Positions 1-6,293 of a stretch of 18,890 nucleotides of DNA are shown here, piece after piece. A program made the position numbers and the translations under genes. The DNA is from an uncultured Oscillospiraceae bacterium (GTDB lineage: Bacteria > Bacillota > Clostridia > Oscillospirales > Oscillospiraceae): assembly GCA_934655935.1 (NCBI GenBank), contig CAKUHJ010000025.1, positions 1 through 18,890 on the forward strand, read 5' to 3'. Positions within the stretch are counted from its first letter, which is position 1. Each line of letters opens with the position of its first letter. Under the pieces are notes generated by a model. That model had not been told where the DNA came from, did not search any database, and saw only the letters and a program-made list of their open reading frames with translations.

Positions 1-72
1 GCGGGTGACGAGGCTCGAACTCGCTACCTCCACCTTGGCAAGGTGGCGCTCTACCGGATGAGCTACACCCGC
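1..72 (-). tRNA. tRNA-Gly, anticodon GCC (discriminator base cut off by window edge)
   Basis: Read on the minus strand, this folds as a complete cloverleaf. The acceptor stem is GCGGGTG/CACCCGC (7 bp), the D stem GCTC/GAGC, the anticodon stem CCACC/GGTGG with loop TTGCCAA, and the T stem GCGAG/CTCGT (one G-U pair) with loop TTCGAGC. The anticodon GCC reads the glycine codons GGC and GGU. The acceptor stem ends exactly at base 1, so the discriminator base and any encoded CCA lie outside the window. It has its own promoter (92-119) and is therefore probably expressed independently of trpB2 upstream, although no clear terminator separates them. Confidence 0.97.
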
Positions 73-91
73 ATCTCTCAAATGCAGGTTG

Positions 92-119
92 ATTATAGCA
101 CATTTTGGTCAAATGTCAA
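92..119 (-). promoter_or_regulatory. Promoter of tRNA-Gly
   Basis: On the minus strand there is a perfect -35 TTGACA (119-114) and a perfect -10 TATAAT (97-92), separated by 16 bp. Transcription would start near 85, about a dozen bases before the mature tRNA 5' end at 72. A consensus sigma-A type promoter is typical for stable RNA genes. Confidence 0.9.
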
Positions 120-159
120 GAGCCGATTGTCACCAAATTCTTTTTTCTGCGCGGAGCGC

Positions 160-1542
160 TCATTCCTCCACTCTGGGAAGCGCGGCAATGCTCCCGGCCA
201 GCTGCTCGTCGCTCGGGATGACGTCAGTCATCTCATGGTCGTTGAACTTCTGGTAAGCGACCAGGTCAAAGTAGCCCGTTCCGGTCAGGCCGAAGACGAT
301 GGTCTTTGCCTCGCCGGTCTGCTTGCATACGAGCGCCTCGTCAATGGCCGCGCGGATTGCGTGGCTGGACTCGGGCGCGGGCAGGATGCCCTCGGTGCGG
401 GCGAAATACTCCGCCGCTTCAAACACGCTCGTCTGCTCCACACTGCGCGCCTCCATCAGCCCGTCGTGGTACAGCTGGGAAAGCACCGGGCTCATGCCGT
501 GGTAGCGAAGCCCGCCCGCATGGTTGGCGGAGGGGATGAAGCCGCTTCCAAGCGTATACATCTTTGCCAGCGGGCAGACCATGCCGGTATCGCAGAAGTC
601 GTAGGCAAACACGCCGCGCGTGAAGCTGGGGCAGGAGGCCGGCTCTACGGCAATCATCCGGTAGTCCTTCTCGCCGCGGAGCTTTTCGCCCATGAACGGC
701 GCCAGAAGCCCGCCCAGGTTGGACCCGCCGCCGGCGCAGCCGATGATGATATCCGGCGTAACGCCGTATTTATCCAGCGCAATCTTCGTCTCCAGGCCAA
801 TCACGGACTGGTGCAGAAGCACCTGGTTCAGAACGCTTCCGAGCACGTAGCGGTATCCCGGCGTCGTGGTCGCGACCTCCACGGCCTCGCTGATGGCGCA
901 GCCCAGAGAGCCCGTCGTCTCCGGGTCCCGGGCCAGAATCGCGCGGCCGACGTTCGTCGTATCGGACGGGCTCGGCGTGACGCTTGCGCCGTAGGTGCGC
1001 ATCACCTCGCGGCGGAAGGGCTTTTGCTCATAGGAGCACTTCACCATGAACACCTTCAGGTCCAGCCCCAGGTACGCGCAGGCCATGGACAAAGCCGTCC
1101 CCCACTGGCCGGCGCCGGTCTCCGTTGTGACGCCCTTCAGCCCCTGCTTTTTGGCATAATACGCCTGCGCAATGGCCGAGTTCAGCTTATGGCTGCCGGA
1201 GGTATTGTTGCCCTCAAATTTATAATAGATTTTTGCCGGCGTACCGAGCTTCTCCTCCAGGCAGTAGGCCCGGACAAGCGGCGACGGACGGTACATTTTG
1301 TAGAAATTGCGGATTTCCTCCGGGATGGGGATATAGGGCGTGTCGTTGTCCAGCTCCTGCTCGATCAGCTCGTCGCAGAACACCGGGCGCAGATCGTCAA
1401 AGCCCATGGGCTTGCCGGTTGCGGGGTTGCGCAGCGGCGCGGGCTTGTTTTTCATGTCCGCGCGGACATTGTACCAATTCTGAGGCATCTCGGACTCAGA
1501 CAGATAGATCTTGTAAGGAATGTTTTCGGTTTTCATAGTCAT
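160..1542 (-). CDS. trpB: Tryptophan synthase beta chain, TrpB2 type
   Basis: A 460-residue pyridoxal-phosphate enzyme of the TrpB2 group, which condenses indole with L-serine to give L-tryptophan. Visible motifs are the PLP lysine in SGSHKLN (K119), the catalytic glutamate in ETGAGQWG (E141) and the phosphate-binding GGGSN loop (271-275). The N-terminal extension (RPVFCDELIEQE, PYIPIPEEIRNFY, RPSPLVRA) and the total length fit TrpB2 rather than the shorter (about 400-residue) TrpB1. Start: ATG at 1542 has GGAAGGG a few bases upstream; a second in-frame ATG lies two codons further in. An upstream in-frame extension would run through the T-box terminator and was discarded. No trpA or other trp gene is adjacent, so it may salvage indole or work with a distant trpA. 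Expression should rise when Trp-tRNA charging falls, because of the T-box leader. Confidence 0.95.
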   Translation of the reverse strand: MTMKTENIPYKIYLSESEMPQNWYNVRADMKNKPAPLRNPATGKPMGFDDLRPVFCDELIEQELDNDTPYIPIPEEIRNFYKMYRPSPLVRAYCLEEKLGTPAKIYYKFEGNNTSGSHKLNSAIAQAYYAKKQGLKGVTTETGAGQWGTALSMACAYLGLDLKVFMVKCSYEQKPFRREVMRTYGASVTPSPSDTTNVGRAILARDPETTGSLGCAISEAVEVATTTPGYRYVLGSVLNQVLLHQSVIGLETKIALDKYGVTPDIIIGCAGGGSNLGGLLAPFMGEKLRGEKDYRMIAVEPASCPSFTRGVFAYDFCDTGMVCPLAKMYTLGSGFIPSANHAGGLRYHGMSPVLSQLYHDGLMEARSVEQTSVFEAAEYFARTEGILPAPESSHAIRAAIDEALVCKQTGEAKTIVFGLTGTGYFDLVAYQKFNDHEMTDVIPSDEQLAGSIAALPRVEE

Positions 1543-1873
1543 GTTCCCTTCCAGCTGTTGGTTTCTCCGGGAAAAGGAAACAAAAAAAGACCTTTGTCCA
1601 CAGAGAAAACCGGTTTCGGTTTGATCTCTTGGGACAAAAGTCTGAAAACTTCTGCGGTGCCACCCAACTTGGCAATTGCTTGCCCGCTCACGATGCGCTG
1701 CCACGCACCCTCCCCTGTAACGGTGGGACTCCGTCAGCGCCTACTTGCCTTTGCGTTCAGCCTGCCCTCCGCGGTCCATTCGTCAGATGTTCTTCTGCTG
1801 CGCTCACACCAACCGGCAGCTCTCTGGGAGAAGCCCTGTCTGCTTACTCGTCCGCCTCAACGGTTTCATCTTG
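1543..1873 (-). promoter_or_regulatory. T-box riboswitch leader, tryptophan-specific
   Basis: The roughly 330-nt leader of trpB2 (minus strand) carries the hallmarks of a T-box. Stem I has GCGG/CCGC below and CAGA/TCTG above an internal loop with the AGTA motif on one side and ACGAATGGA on the other. The specifier TGG (1778-1776) in that loop is the tryptophan codon. Above it are the AGAGAGC and GGTTGGTG distal-loop motifs. The linker contains the common GACGGAGTCCCACCGTTACAGG stem II region (split by line position around 1710-1735). The T-box itself, GGGTGGCACCGCA, is at 1665-1653. Its UGGC (1662-1659) would pair with a tRNA 3' end GCCA, matching the G discriminator of bacterial tRNA-Trp. 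The expected outcome is that uncharged tRNA-Trp stabilises the antiterminator and lets trpB2 be transcribed. This accounts for the whole gene-free stretch 1543-1879. Confidence 0.95.
1580..1643 (-). terminator. T-box intrinsic terminator upstream of trpB2
   Basis: On the minus strand GACTTTTGTCC (1642-1632) pairs with GGACAAAGGTC (1599-1589) through one G-U wobble. The stem extends inward through AGAG/CTCT and AAACCG/CGGTTT, and is followed directly by a run of seven T (1588-1582). The stem competes with the antiterminator that contains the T-box sequence just upstream. It ends about 38 bases before the trpB2 start. Confidence 0.92.
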
Positions 1874-1879
1874 CTGTGG

Positions 1880-1908
1880 AGTATAGCGCCTGCGGGCGCA
1901 TTTGTCAA
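1880..1908 (-). promoter_or_regulatory. Promoter of the trpB2 T-box transcript
   Basis: On the minus strand there is a perfect -35 TTGACA (1908-1903), a 17-bp spacer and a -10 TATACT (1885-1880), which puts the start near 1873. The spacer contains the inverted repeat GCGCC-CGCA-GGCGC (1899-1886), directly between the two boxes, which might be an operator or incidental. The -35 lies only 11 bases past the stop codon of the lipoprotein gene upstream. Confidence 0.88.
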
Positions 1909-1919
1909 GCTTTTTTCGG

Positions 1920-3119
1920 CTATACGTCCGGCTCCTGCGCGGCGTCCCCGGAAGGCTCCGGCTGTTCGGACGGCTGCTCCGGCTGAGACTCCGCCGCTTC
2001 CCCCTCCTCCGGCGCTTCGTCCTCCGGCTGTTCCGGCGGCTCGGGCCGCGGGCAGGCAGGATAAGCCGCCTCGTCCCAGTAGTAGCCCTCCATCTCATCG
2101 TCAAAGCGGACGTGCAGCCCGTCTCCGTTCAGAAGGTCCTCCAGAATATCCATATGGCAATACACGCCGTCCAGCGACACAATGCACCAGCTGTAGCTGT
2201 CGCTGCCCCGGAAGCCCTGCACAAGCCTGCACTCCATCCCCAGCTGATCGCACAGCAGCTTCCAGCTGTAGGCCATGGAGGCGCTGTCCGCCACGCCCTG
2301 GCAGAGGGCGGAATAGACCGGCGTCCGGCTTGTACCCTGCGTATAGGAAAAGCGCTCGGCCAGATAGCTGTATAAAAGCGCCGCCTTTTCGCCCGCTGTG
2401 CTTCGGTAGCGGACATAGACGTCCGCCGCGCTGACGGTATCGGCAATGTCGCGCTGCATCCGCCGCAGGACGGCCGCCTCCTCCGGATAGGTGAATACCA
2501 GCTCCACAATGCGGTTTGCGCCGCTTGCGGGATACTCCGTCACGCGGACCTCCGGCACGGCGACGTGAATTTCCGGCGTCTGCTCGCAGTAGCTGCGCAC
2601 AACGGCCTCGTAATCCGGCTCCGTGGGATAGATCGCATAGAGCGTCAGGTGGTCCTGGAACAGGTCCAGGGCCTGGTAAAGCTTCCGCTTGAGCTCTCGC
2701 TCGCTTGCCACATATTCCAGCTGCTCCAGCGGCGTGCGCATCTCCCGGAAGGTAATATCGATGCGGATTTCATAATAGGAAACAATGAGCGCGCAGTCGT
2801 GCGTCATATAGTCCACCGCGTATGCGCCGATCGGGTCCTCGCGGGAAACCTCATAGGCCGCCTGCACAAGATCGTTCTGCAGGTCCCCCTCGTAGCGCGT
2901 CACGCGGATGAGCCCGTGCTCCACGCCGTTCTGCACCAGCGTACGGATGGCGTTTTTCAGTGACGCAAAGCTGTCGGCCTGCAGCGCGTCCTCCAGGACC
3001 GGCTGCACCTCCTCCGTATGCGGGCTGACAGCGCGGTATTCCGACGGAATCAGGCGCGCGCAGCCGCACAGCCCCAGCAAAAGCAGCAAAAGCGGCAGCG
3101 CCCGGCATATCCGTTTCAT
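1920..3119 (-). CDS. Lipoprotein with a transglutaminase-like domain (probably inactive)
   Basis: A 399-residue predicted lipoprotein. The signal peptide MKRICRALPLLLLLLGLCGC ends in a lipobox (LCGC), with C20 as the lipidated residue, so it should sit on the outer face of the membrane. Residues about 245-330 resemble the transglutaminase-like fold. The nucleophile position is C273 in SALCQGVADSASMAY, followed by WCIVSLDGVYCHMD with D324 at the acid position. The motif usually reading HAW is Y309-S-W here, so the catalytic His appears to be lost. The C-terminus (about 357-399) is a disordered Pro/Glu tail. The ATG at 3119 has AGGGAGG about 8 bases upstream; an ATG 11 codons earlier lacks this and would spoil the signal peptide. 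It starts 29 bases after the YitT gene and is probably the last gene of the topoisomerase operon. The function is unknown. Confidence 0.85.
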   Translation of the reverse strand: MKRICRALPLLLLLLGLCGCARLIPSEYRAVSPHTEEVQPVLEDALQADSFASLKNAIRTLVQNGVEHGLIRVTRYEGDLQNDLVQAAYEVSREDPIGAYAVDYMTHDCALIVSYYEIRIDITFREMRTPLEQLEYVASERELKRKLYQALDLFQDHLTLYAIYPTEPDYEAVVRSYCEQTPEIHVAVPEVRVTEYPASGANRIVELVFTYPEEAAVLRRMQRDIADTVSAADVYVRYRSTAGEKAALLYSYLAERFSYTQGTSRTPVYSALCQGVADSASMAYSWKLLCDQLGMECRLVQGFRGSDSYSWCIVSLDGVYCHMDILEDLLNGDGLHVRFDDEMEGYYWDEAAYPACPRPEPPEQPEDEAPEEGEAAESQPEQPSEQPEPSGDAAQEPDV

Positions 3120-3148
3120 CCGTCGTCCCTCCCTGAAGCAAAAATTTC

Positions 3149-4015
3149 TCAAAGCTCGTCGCTGTAATGGCGGAAGCCCTCGCCCAGCACCTGGTGCGCA
3201 TCCTGCAGAATCAGGAATGCATTGGGGTCAATCTGGCTGACCAGATCCTTCAGCTCCGTCACCTGCCGGCGGCGGATGGCGCACATGATGACCTGCCGGC
3301 GCTCGCCGCGATAGGTGCCGTGCGCCTCCAGAAGCGTCGCCCCGCGGTCCAGCTTCTGCGCAATGGCGCCGACAATCTGCTCATAACTGTCCGAAACGAT
3401 CAGCGCAAGCGCCGAATAATCCAGGCCGTAGATGACGCCGTCCATCACAAGGGAGGAGATGTAGAGCGGCAGCGCAGAATAGAGCGTGCGCGTAAAATCG
3501 TGAAACACCACGCCCGTGAGGCTCACAATCGCAATGTCGACGGCCAGCATCACACGGCTCAGGCGCAGGCGGCGGTAGCGCCGGCGAAGAAGCTTCGCAA
3601 TGATATCCGAGCCTCCCGTGGACGCACCGGCCAGAAACACCAGCCCAAGCCCCGCGCCGGTCAGCACGCCGCCGTAGATGGCCGCGAGCAGCACCTCGAT
3701 TTTTGGTGCGGGAAGGAACAGAAACAGGTCAATGAGCGCGGAGCTCAGAAGCATGCCCAGAAGCGAGCCGACAAAAAACCGCCGCCCGAGAATCCGGAAG
3801 CCCAGCAGAAACAGCGGCACATTGATCAGCGCCGTATAAAGGCCGATCGAGCCTGCGCCGAGAAGCTCCCGCAGAATCATGGCAATGCCGCTGACGCCGC
3901 CGACGTTGATCTGGTTGGGGTCCAGAAACAGATCAAAGCCGAGGGAAAACAGCGTGCAGCCCAGCGCAATCAGGCCGAGCGAGCGAAGCTCCTTCTTAAG
4001 GTCAAAGCTCTTCAT
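3149..4015 (-). CDS. YitT family membrane protein (DUF161/DUF2179)
   Basis: A 288-residue protein with the two-part layout of the YitT family. The N-terminal hydrophobic part (about 12-205) has five or six membrane segments and the family motif GASTGGSDIIA (130-140). The soluble C-terminal DUF2179 domain (about 210-280) includes YRGERRQVIMCAIRRRQV and ends in ILQDAHQVLGEGF. The biochemical role of the family is not established. For the start, GGAGG lies directly before the ATG at 4021 but 7 bases before the ATG at 4015, so the latter is preferred; the difference is two residues. It lies 25 bases downstream of the ParC-like gene and 29 bases upstream of the lipoprotein gene, on the same strand, consistent with one operon. 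Confidence 0.93.
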   Translation of the reverse strand: MKSFDLKKELRSLGLIALGCTLFSLGFDLFLDPNQINVGGVSGIAMILRELLGAGSIGLYTALINVPLFLLGFRILGRRFFVGSLLGMLLSSALIDLFLFLPAPKIEVLLAAIYGGVLTGAGLGLVFLAGASTGGSDIIAKLLRRRYRRLRLSRVMLAVDIAIVSLTGVVFHDFTRTLYSALPLYISSLVMDGVIYGLDYSALALIVSDSYEQIVGAIAQKLDRGATLLEAHGTYRGERRQVIMCAIRRRQVTELKDLVSQIDPNAFLILQDAHQVLGEGFRHYSDEL

Positions 4016-4040
4016 TTCCATTCCTCCGTCCCGGCTGCGT

Positions 4041-6278
4041 TCAGATTTCCAGGGAAAGCTGCTTTTCCTCCGTGTCCTCCGGCCGCAGCAGCGCCCCGGC
4101 CGCGGGAAGCGTCCGCGTGCGGTAGCGCGCCTCGTTTGTAATCCCCGACTGCTCCAGCAGCGCCGCACGGGTCAGAACCGCCTTTTTCTTCAGACTCATC
4201 ACCGCCACGCCCTGCGTATTGCGGGTGGTCTTTACGCTCAGCTGCGCCGTCGAGAAAATCAGGCAGCGTCCGTCCGAGGCGTAGAGCGCCAGCTGACGCT
4301 CCTCCTGCAGGGGCAAAATGGCCCGGACGGGGCTTTTGTCGCTGTACGCGCCTGTCAGGCGCTTGCGGTTGGTCTTGGTTTCATAGCCGCTCAGGCTCAC
4401 CTTCGCAGCCTTGCCGTTTTCAAAGACGAACAGCACGTTCCCCGCGTAATCGCCCGGCAGGATGGCCGTCAGGAAGCTCTCGCCCTCGTCAAAGCCCAGC
4501 TTTCCGGGCAGAAATTCGCCCAGGACCGACGCCTTGGCGTCCGGGAAATCGGACAGCCGCGCCTTATAGACCTGGCAGCGGTCGGTAAAGACCAGAAGCT
4601 CCTGATTGTTGCTGGTTTCCACGGAAAGGAGCAGGCTGTCGCCCTCCTTGAACTTCTGCTCGGAGGCCATCCGGAGCGACTGCGGCGTAATCTTCTTGCA
4701 GTAGCCCTCGCGCGAAACAAAGAGCGTGACCGGATAATCCGGCACATCCGGCTCCTCCGCCGCAGTCTCCGCATGATCGTAGCAGAGCGTGGTCCTGCGC
4801 GGCTGGCCGTACTTTTTCGCCACGTCCTCCAGCTCCCTGCAGATTACGGCGCGGAGCCTGCGCTCGGAGGAAAGCAGATCCTCCAGCTCTTCGATCTCTC
4901 GCTCCAGCGCATCCGTCTCCGACAGGCGGTTGAGGATAAATTCCTTGTTGATGTTGCGGAGCCTGATCTCCGCCACGTACTCTGCCTGCACCTGGTCGAT
5001 GCCGAAGCCGATCATCAGGTTCGGCACAACCTCGGCGTCCAGCTCCGTCTCGCGGATGATGGCAATGGCCTTGTCAATGTCCAGGAGGATTTTCCCAAGG
5101 CCCTTGAGCAGGTGCAGCTTGTCCTTTTTCTTCTGCAGCGTGTGATAAACCCTGCGCCGGACGCACTCCGTGCGCCAGGCCGTCCACTCCGCCAGAATCT
5201 CCCGCACGCCCATCACGCGCGGCTGGCCCGCGATGAGGATGTTGAAGTTGCAGCTGAACGAATCCTGCAGCGTCGTCATGCGGAAGAGCTTCTGCATGAG
5301 CTTGTCCGGCTCCACGCCGCGCTTGAGATCGATGGTGAGCTTCAGACCGTTCAGGTCGGTCTCGTCGCGCATGTCCGCAATTTCGCGGAGCTTGCCGGCC
5401 TTGATGAGCTCGGCGACCTTGTCCAGAATGATCTCCGTGGCCGTTGTGTACGGAATCTCGTAGATTTCAATCATGTTCCCTTCCGGGATATAGCGCCACT
5501 TCGCGCGCAGGCGGAACGAGCCCCTGCCGGTATTGTAGATGGAAAGCAGCTCCGCCGGGTCGTAAAGAAGCTCCGCGCCGGTGGAAAAATCCGGCGCAAT
5601 CAGCGTGTCCAGAAGCTCCGCGTCCGGATTCCTGATCAGGGCGACGGCCGTCTGGCAGACCTCGCGGAGGTTAAAGGAGCATATGTTGGACGCCATGCCG
5701 ACGGCGATGCCCATATTGGCCGAGACCAGCACGTTCGGAAACGTGGTCGGCAGAAGGGACGGCTCCTGCGTCGAGCCGTCGTAGTTGTCCACAAAGTCGA
5801 CGGTGTCCTCGCCGATGTCGCGGAAAAGCTCCTGGCAGATCGGCTCCAGCTTTGCCTCCGTGTAACGGGAGGCCGCATAGGCCATATCCCGGGAGTAGAC
5901 CTTGCCGAAATTGCCCTTGGAGTCCACAAACGGGTGCAGCAGCGTCTCGTTGCCGCGCGCCAGGCGCACCATGGTGTCATAGATGGCGGCGTCGCCGTGC
6001 GGGTTCAGGCGCATCGTCTGGCCGACGATGTTCGCAGACTTTGTCCTTGGCTTCGTCAGAAGGCCCATATCGTACATGGTATACAGGAGCTTGCGGTGCG
6101 AGGGCTTGAAGCCGTCGATCTCCGGGATGGCGCGCGAGACGATGACCGACATCGCGTAGGGCATGAAGTTTTCTTCCAGCGTCGTACAGATCGGCTGCTC
6201 CAGCACCTGCGCGTGCAGACCCATCACATTCGGGTCCTCGCGGCGCTTGGGCGCCTGCGGTTCTTTTTTCTTAGGCAT
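4041..6278 (-). CDS. parC: Type IIA topoisomerase subunit A, ParC/GyrA-like
   Basis: A 745-residue DNA cleavage and rejoining subunit, the partner of the ParE-like gene 15 bases upstream. The active-site tyrosine is Y139 in ASRYTEAKLEP, inside the expected winged-helix region. The quinolone-determining segment reads NPHGDAAIYDTMVRLA (93-107), with Ala97 where E. coli GyrA has Ser83. The breakage-reunion core spans roughly residues 25-490 and is followed by a coiled-coil-like DALEREIEELEDLLSSERRLR stretch near 455-480. The C-terminal domain (about 525-725) has beta-propeller-like repeats (TLFVSREGYCKKI, LLVFTDRCQVYKARL, VLFVFENGKAAKVSL). No GyrA-box (QRRGGKG type) is visible, which favours topoisomerase IV-like decatenation/relaxation over gyrase supercoiling. 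The start has GGAG 6 bases upstream. ParC versus GyrA naming remains uncertain. Confidence 0.93.
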   Translation of the reverse strand: MPKKKEPQAPKRREDPNVMGLHAQVLEQPICTTLEENFMPYAMSVIVSRAIPEIDGFKPSHRKLLYTMYDMGLLTKPRTKSANIVGQTMRLNPHGDAAIYDTMVRLARGNETLLHPFVDSKGNFGKVYSRDMAYAASRYTEAKLEPICQELFRDIGEDTVDFVDNYDGSTQEPSLLPTTFPNVLVSANMGIAVGMASNICSFNLREVCQTAVALIRNPDAELLDTLIAPDFSTGAELLYDPAELLSIYNTGRGSFRLRAKWRYIPEGNMIEIYEIPYTTATEIILDKVAELIKAGKLREIADMRDETDLNGLKLTIDLKRGVEPDKLMQKLFRMTTLQDSFSCNFNILIAGQPRVMGVREILAEWTAWRTECVRRRVYHTLQKKKDKLHLLKGLGKILLDIDKAIAIIRETELDAEVVPNLMIGFGIDQVQAEYVAEIRLRNINKEFILNRLSETDALEREIEELEDLLSSERRLRAVICRELEDVAKKYGQPRRTTLCYDHAETAAEEPDVPDYPVTLFVSREGYCKKITPQSLRMASEQKFKEGDSLLLSVETSNNQELLVFTDRCQVYKARLSDFPDAKASVLGEFLPGKLGFDEGESFLTAILPGDYAGNVLFVFENGKAAKVSLSGYETKTNRKRLTGAYSDKSPVRAILPLQEERQLALYASDGRCLIFSTAQLSVKTTRNTQGVAVMSLKKKAVLTRAALLEQSGITNEARYRTRTLPAAGALLRPEDTEEKQLSLEI

Positions 6279-6293
6279 GATTTGCTCCGTCCT

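Noticed and set aside
121..160. Possible terminator after trpB2
   Set aside because: The GC-rich GCGCTCCGCGC is followed by A residues, not T, on the trpB2 strand, so it does not form an intrinsic terminator in that direction.
43..1986. Open frame of 647 codons on the plus strand
   Set aside because: It is antisense to trpB2 and its T-box leader and runs through the tRNA and promoter. Long antisense frames are expected in G+C-rich DNA, and its translation has no recognisable domain.
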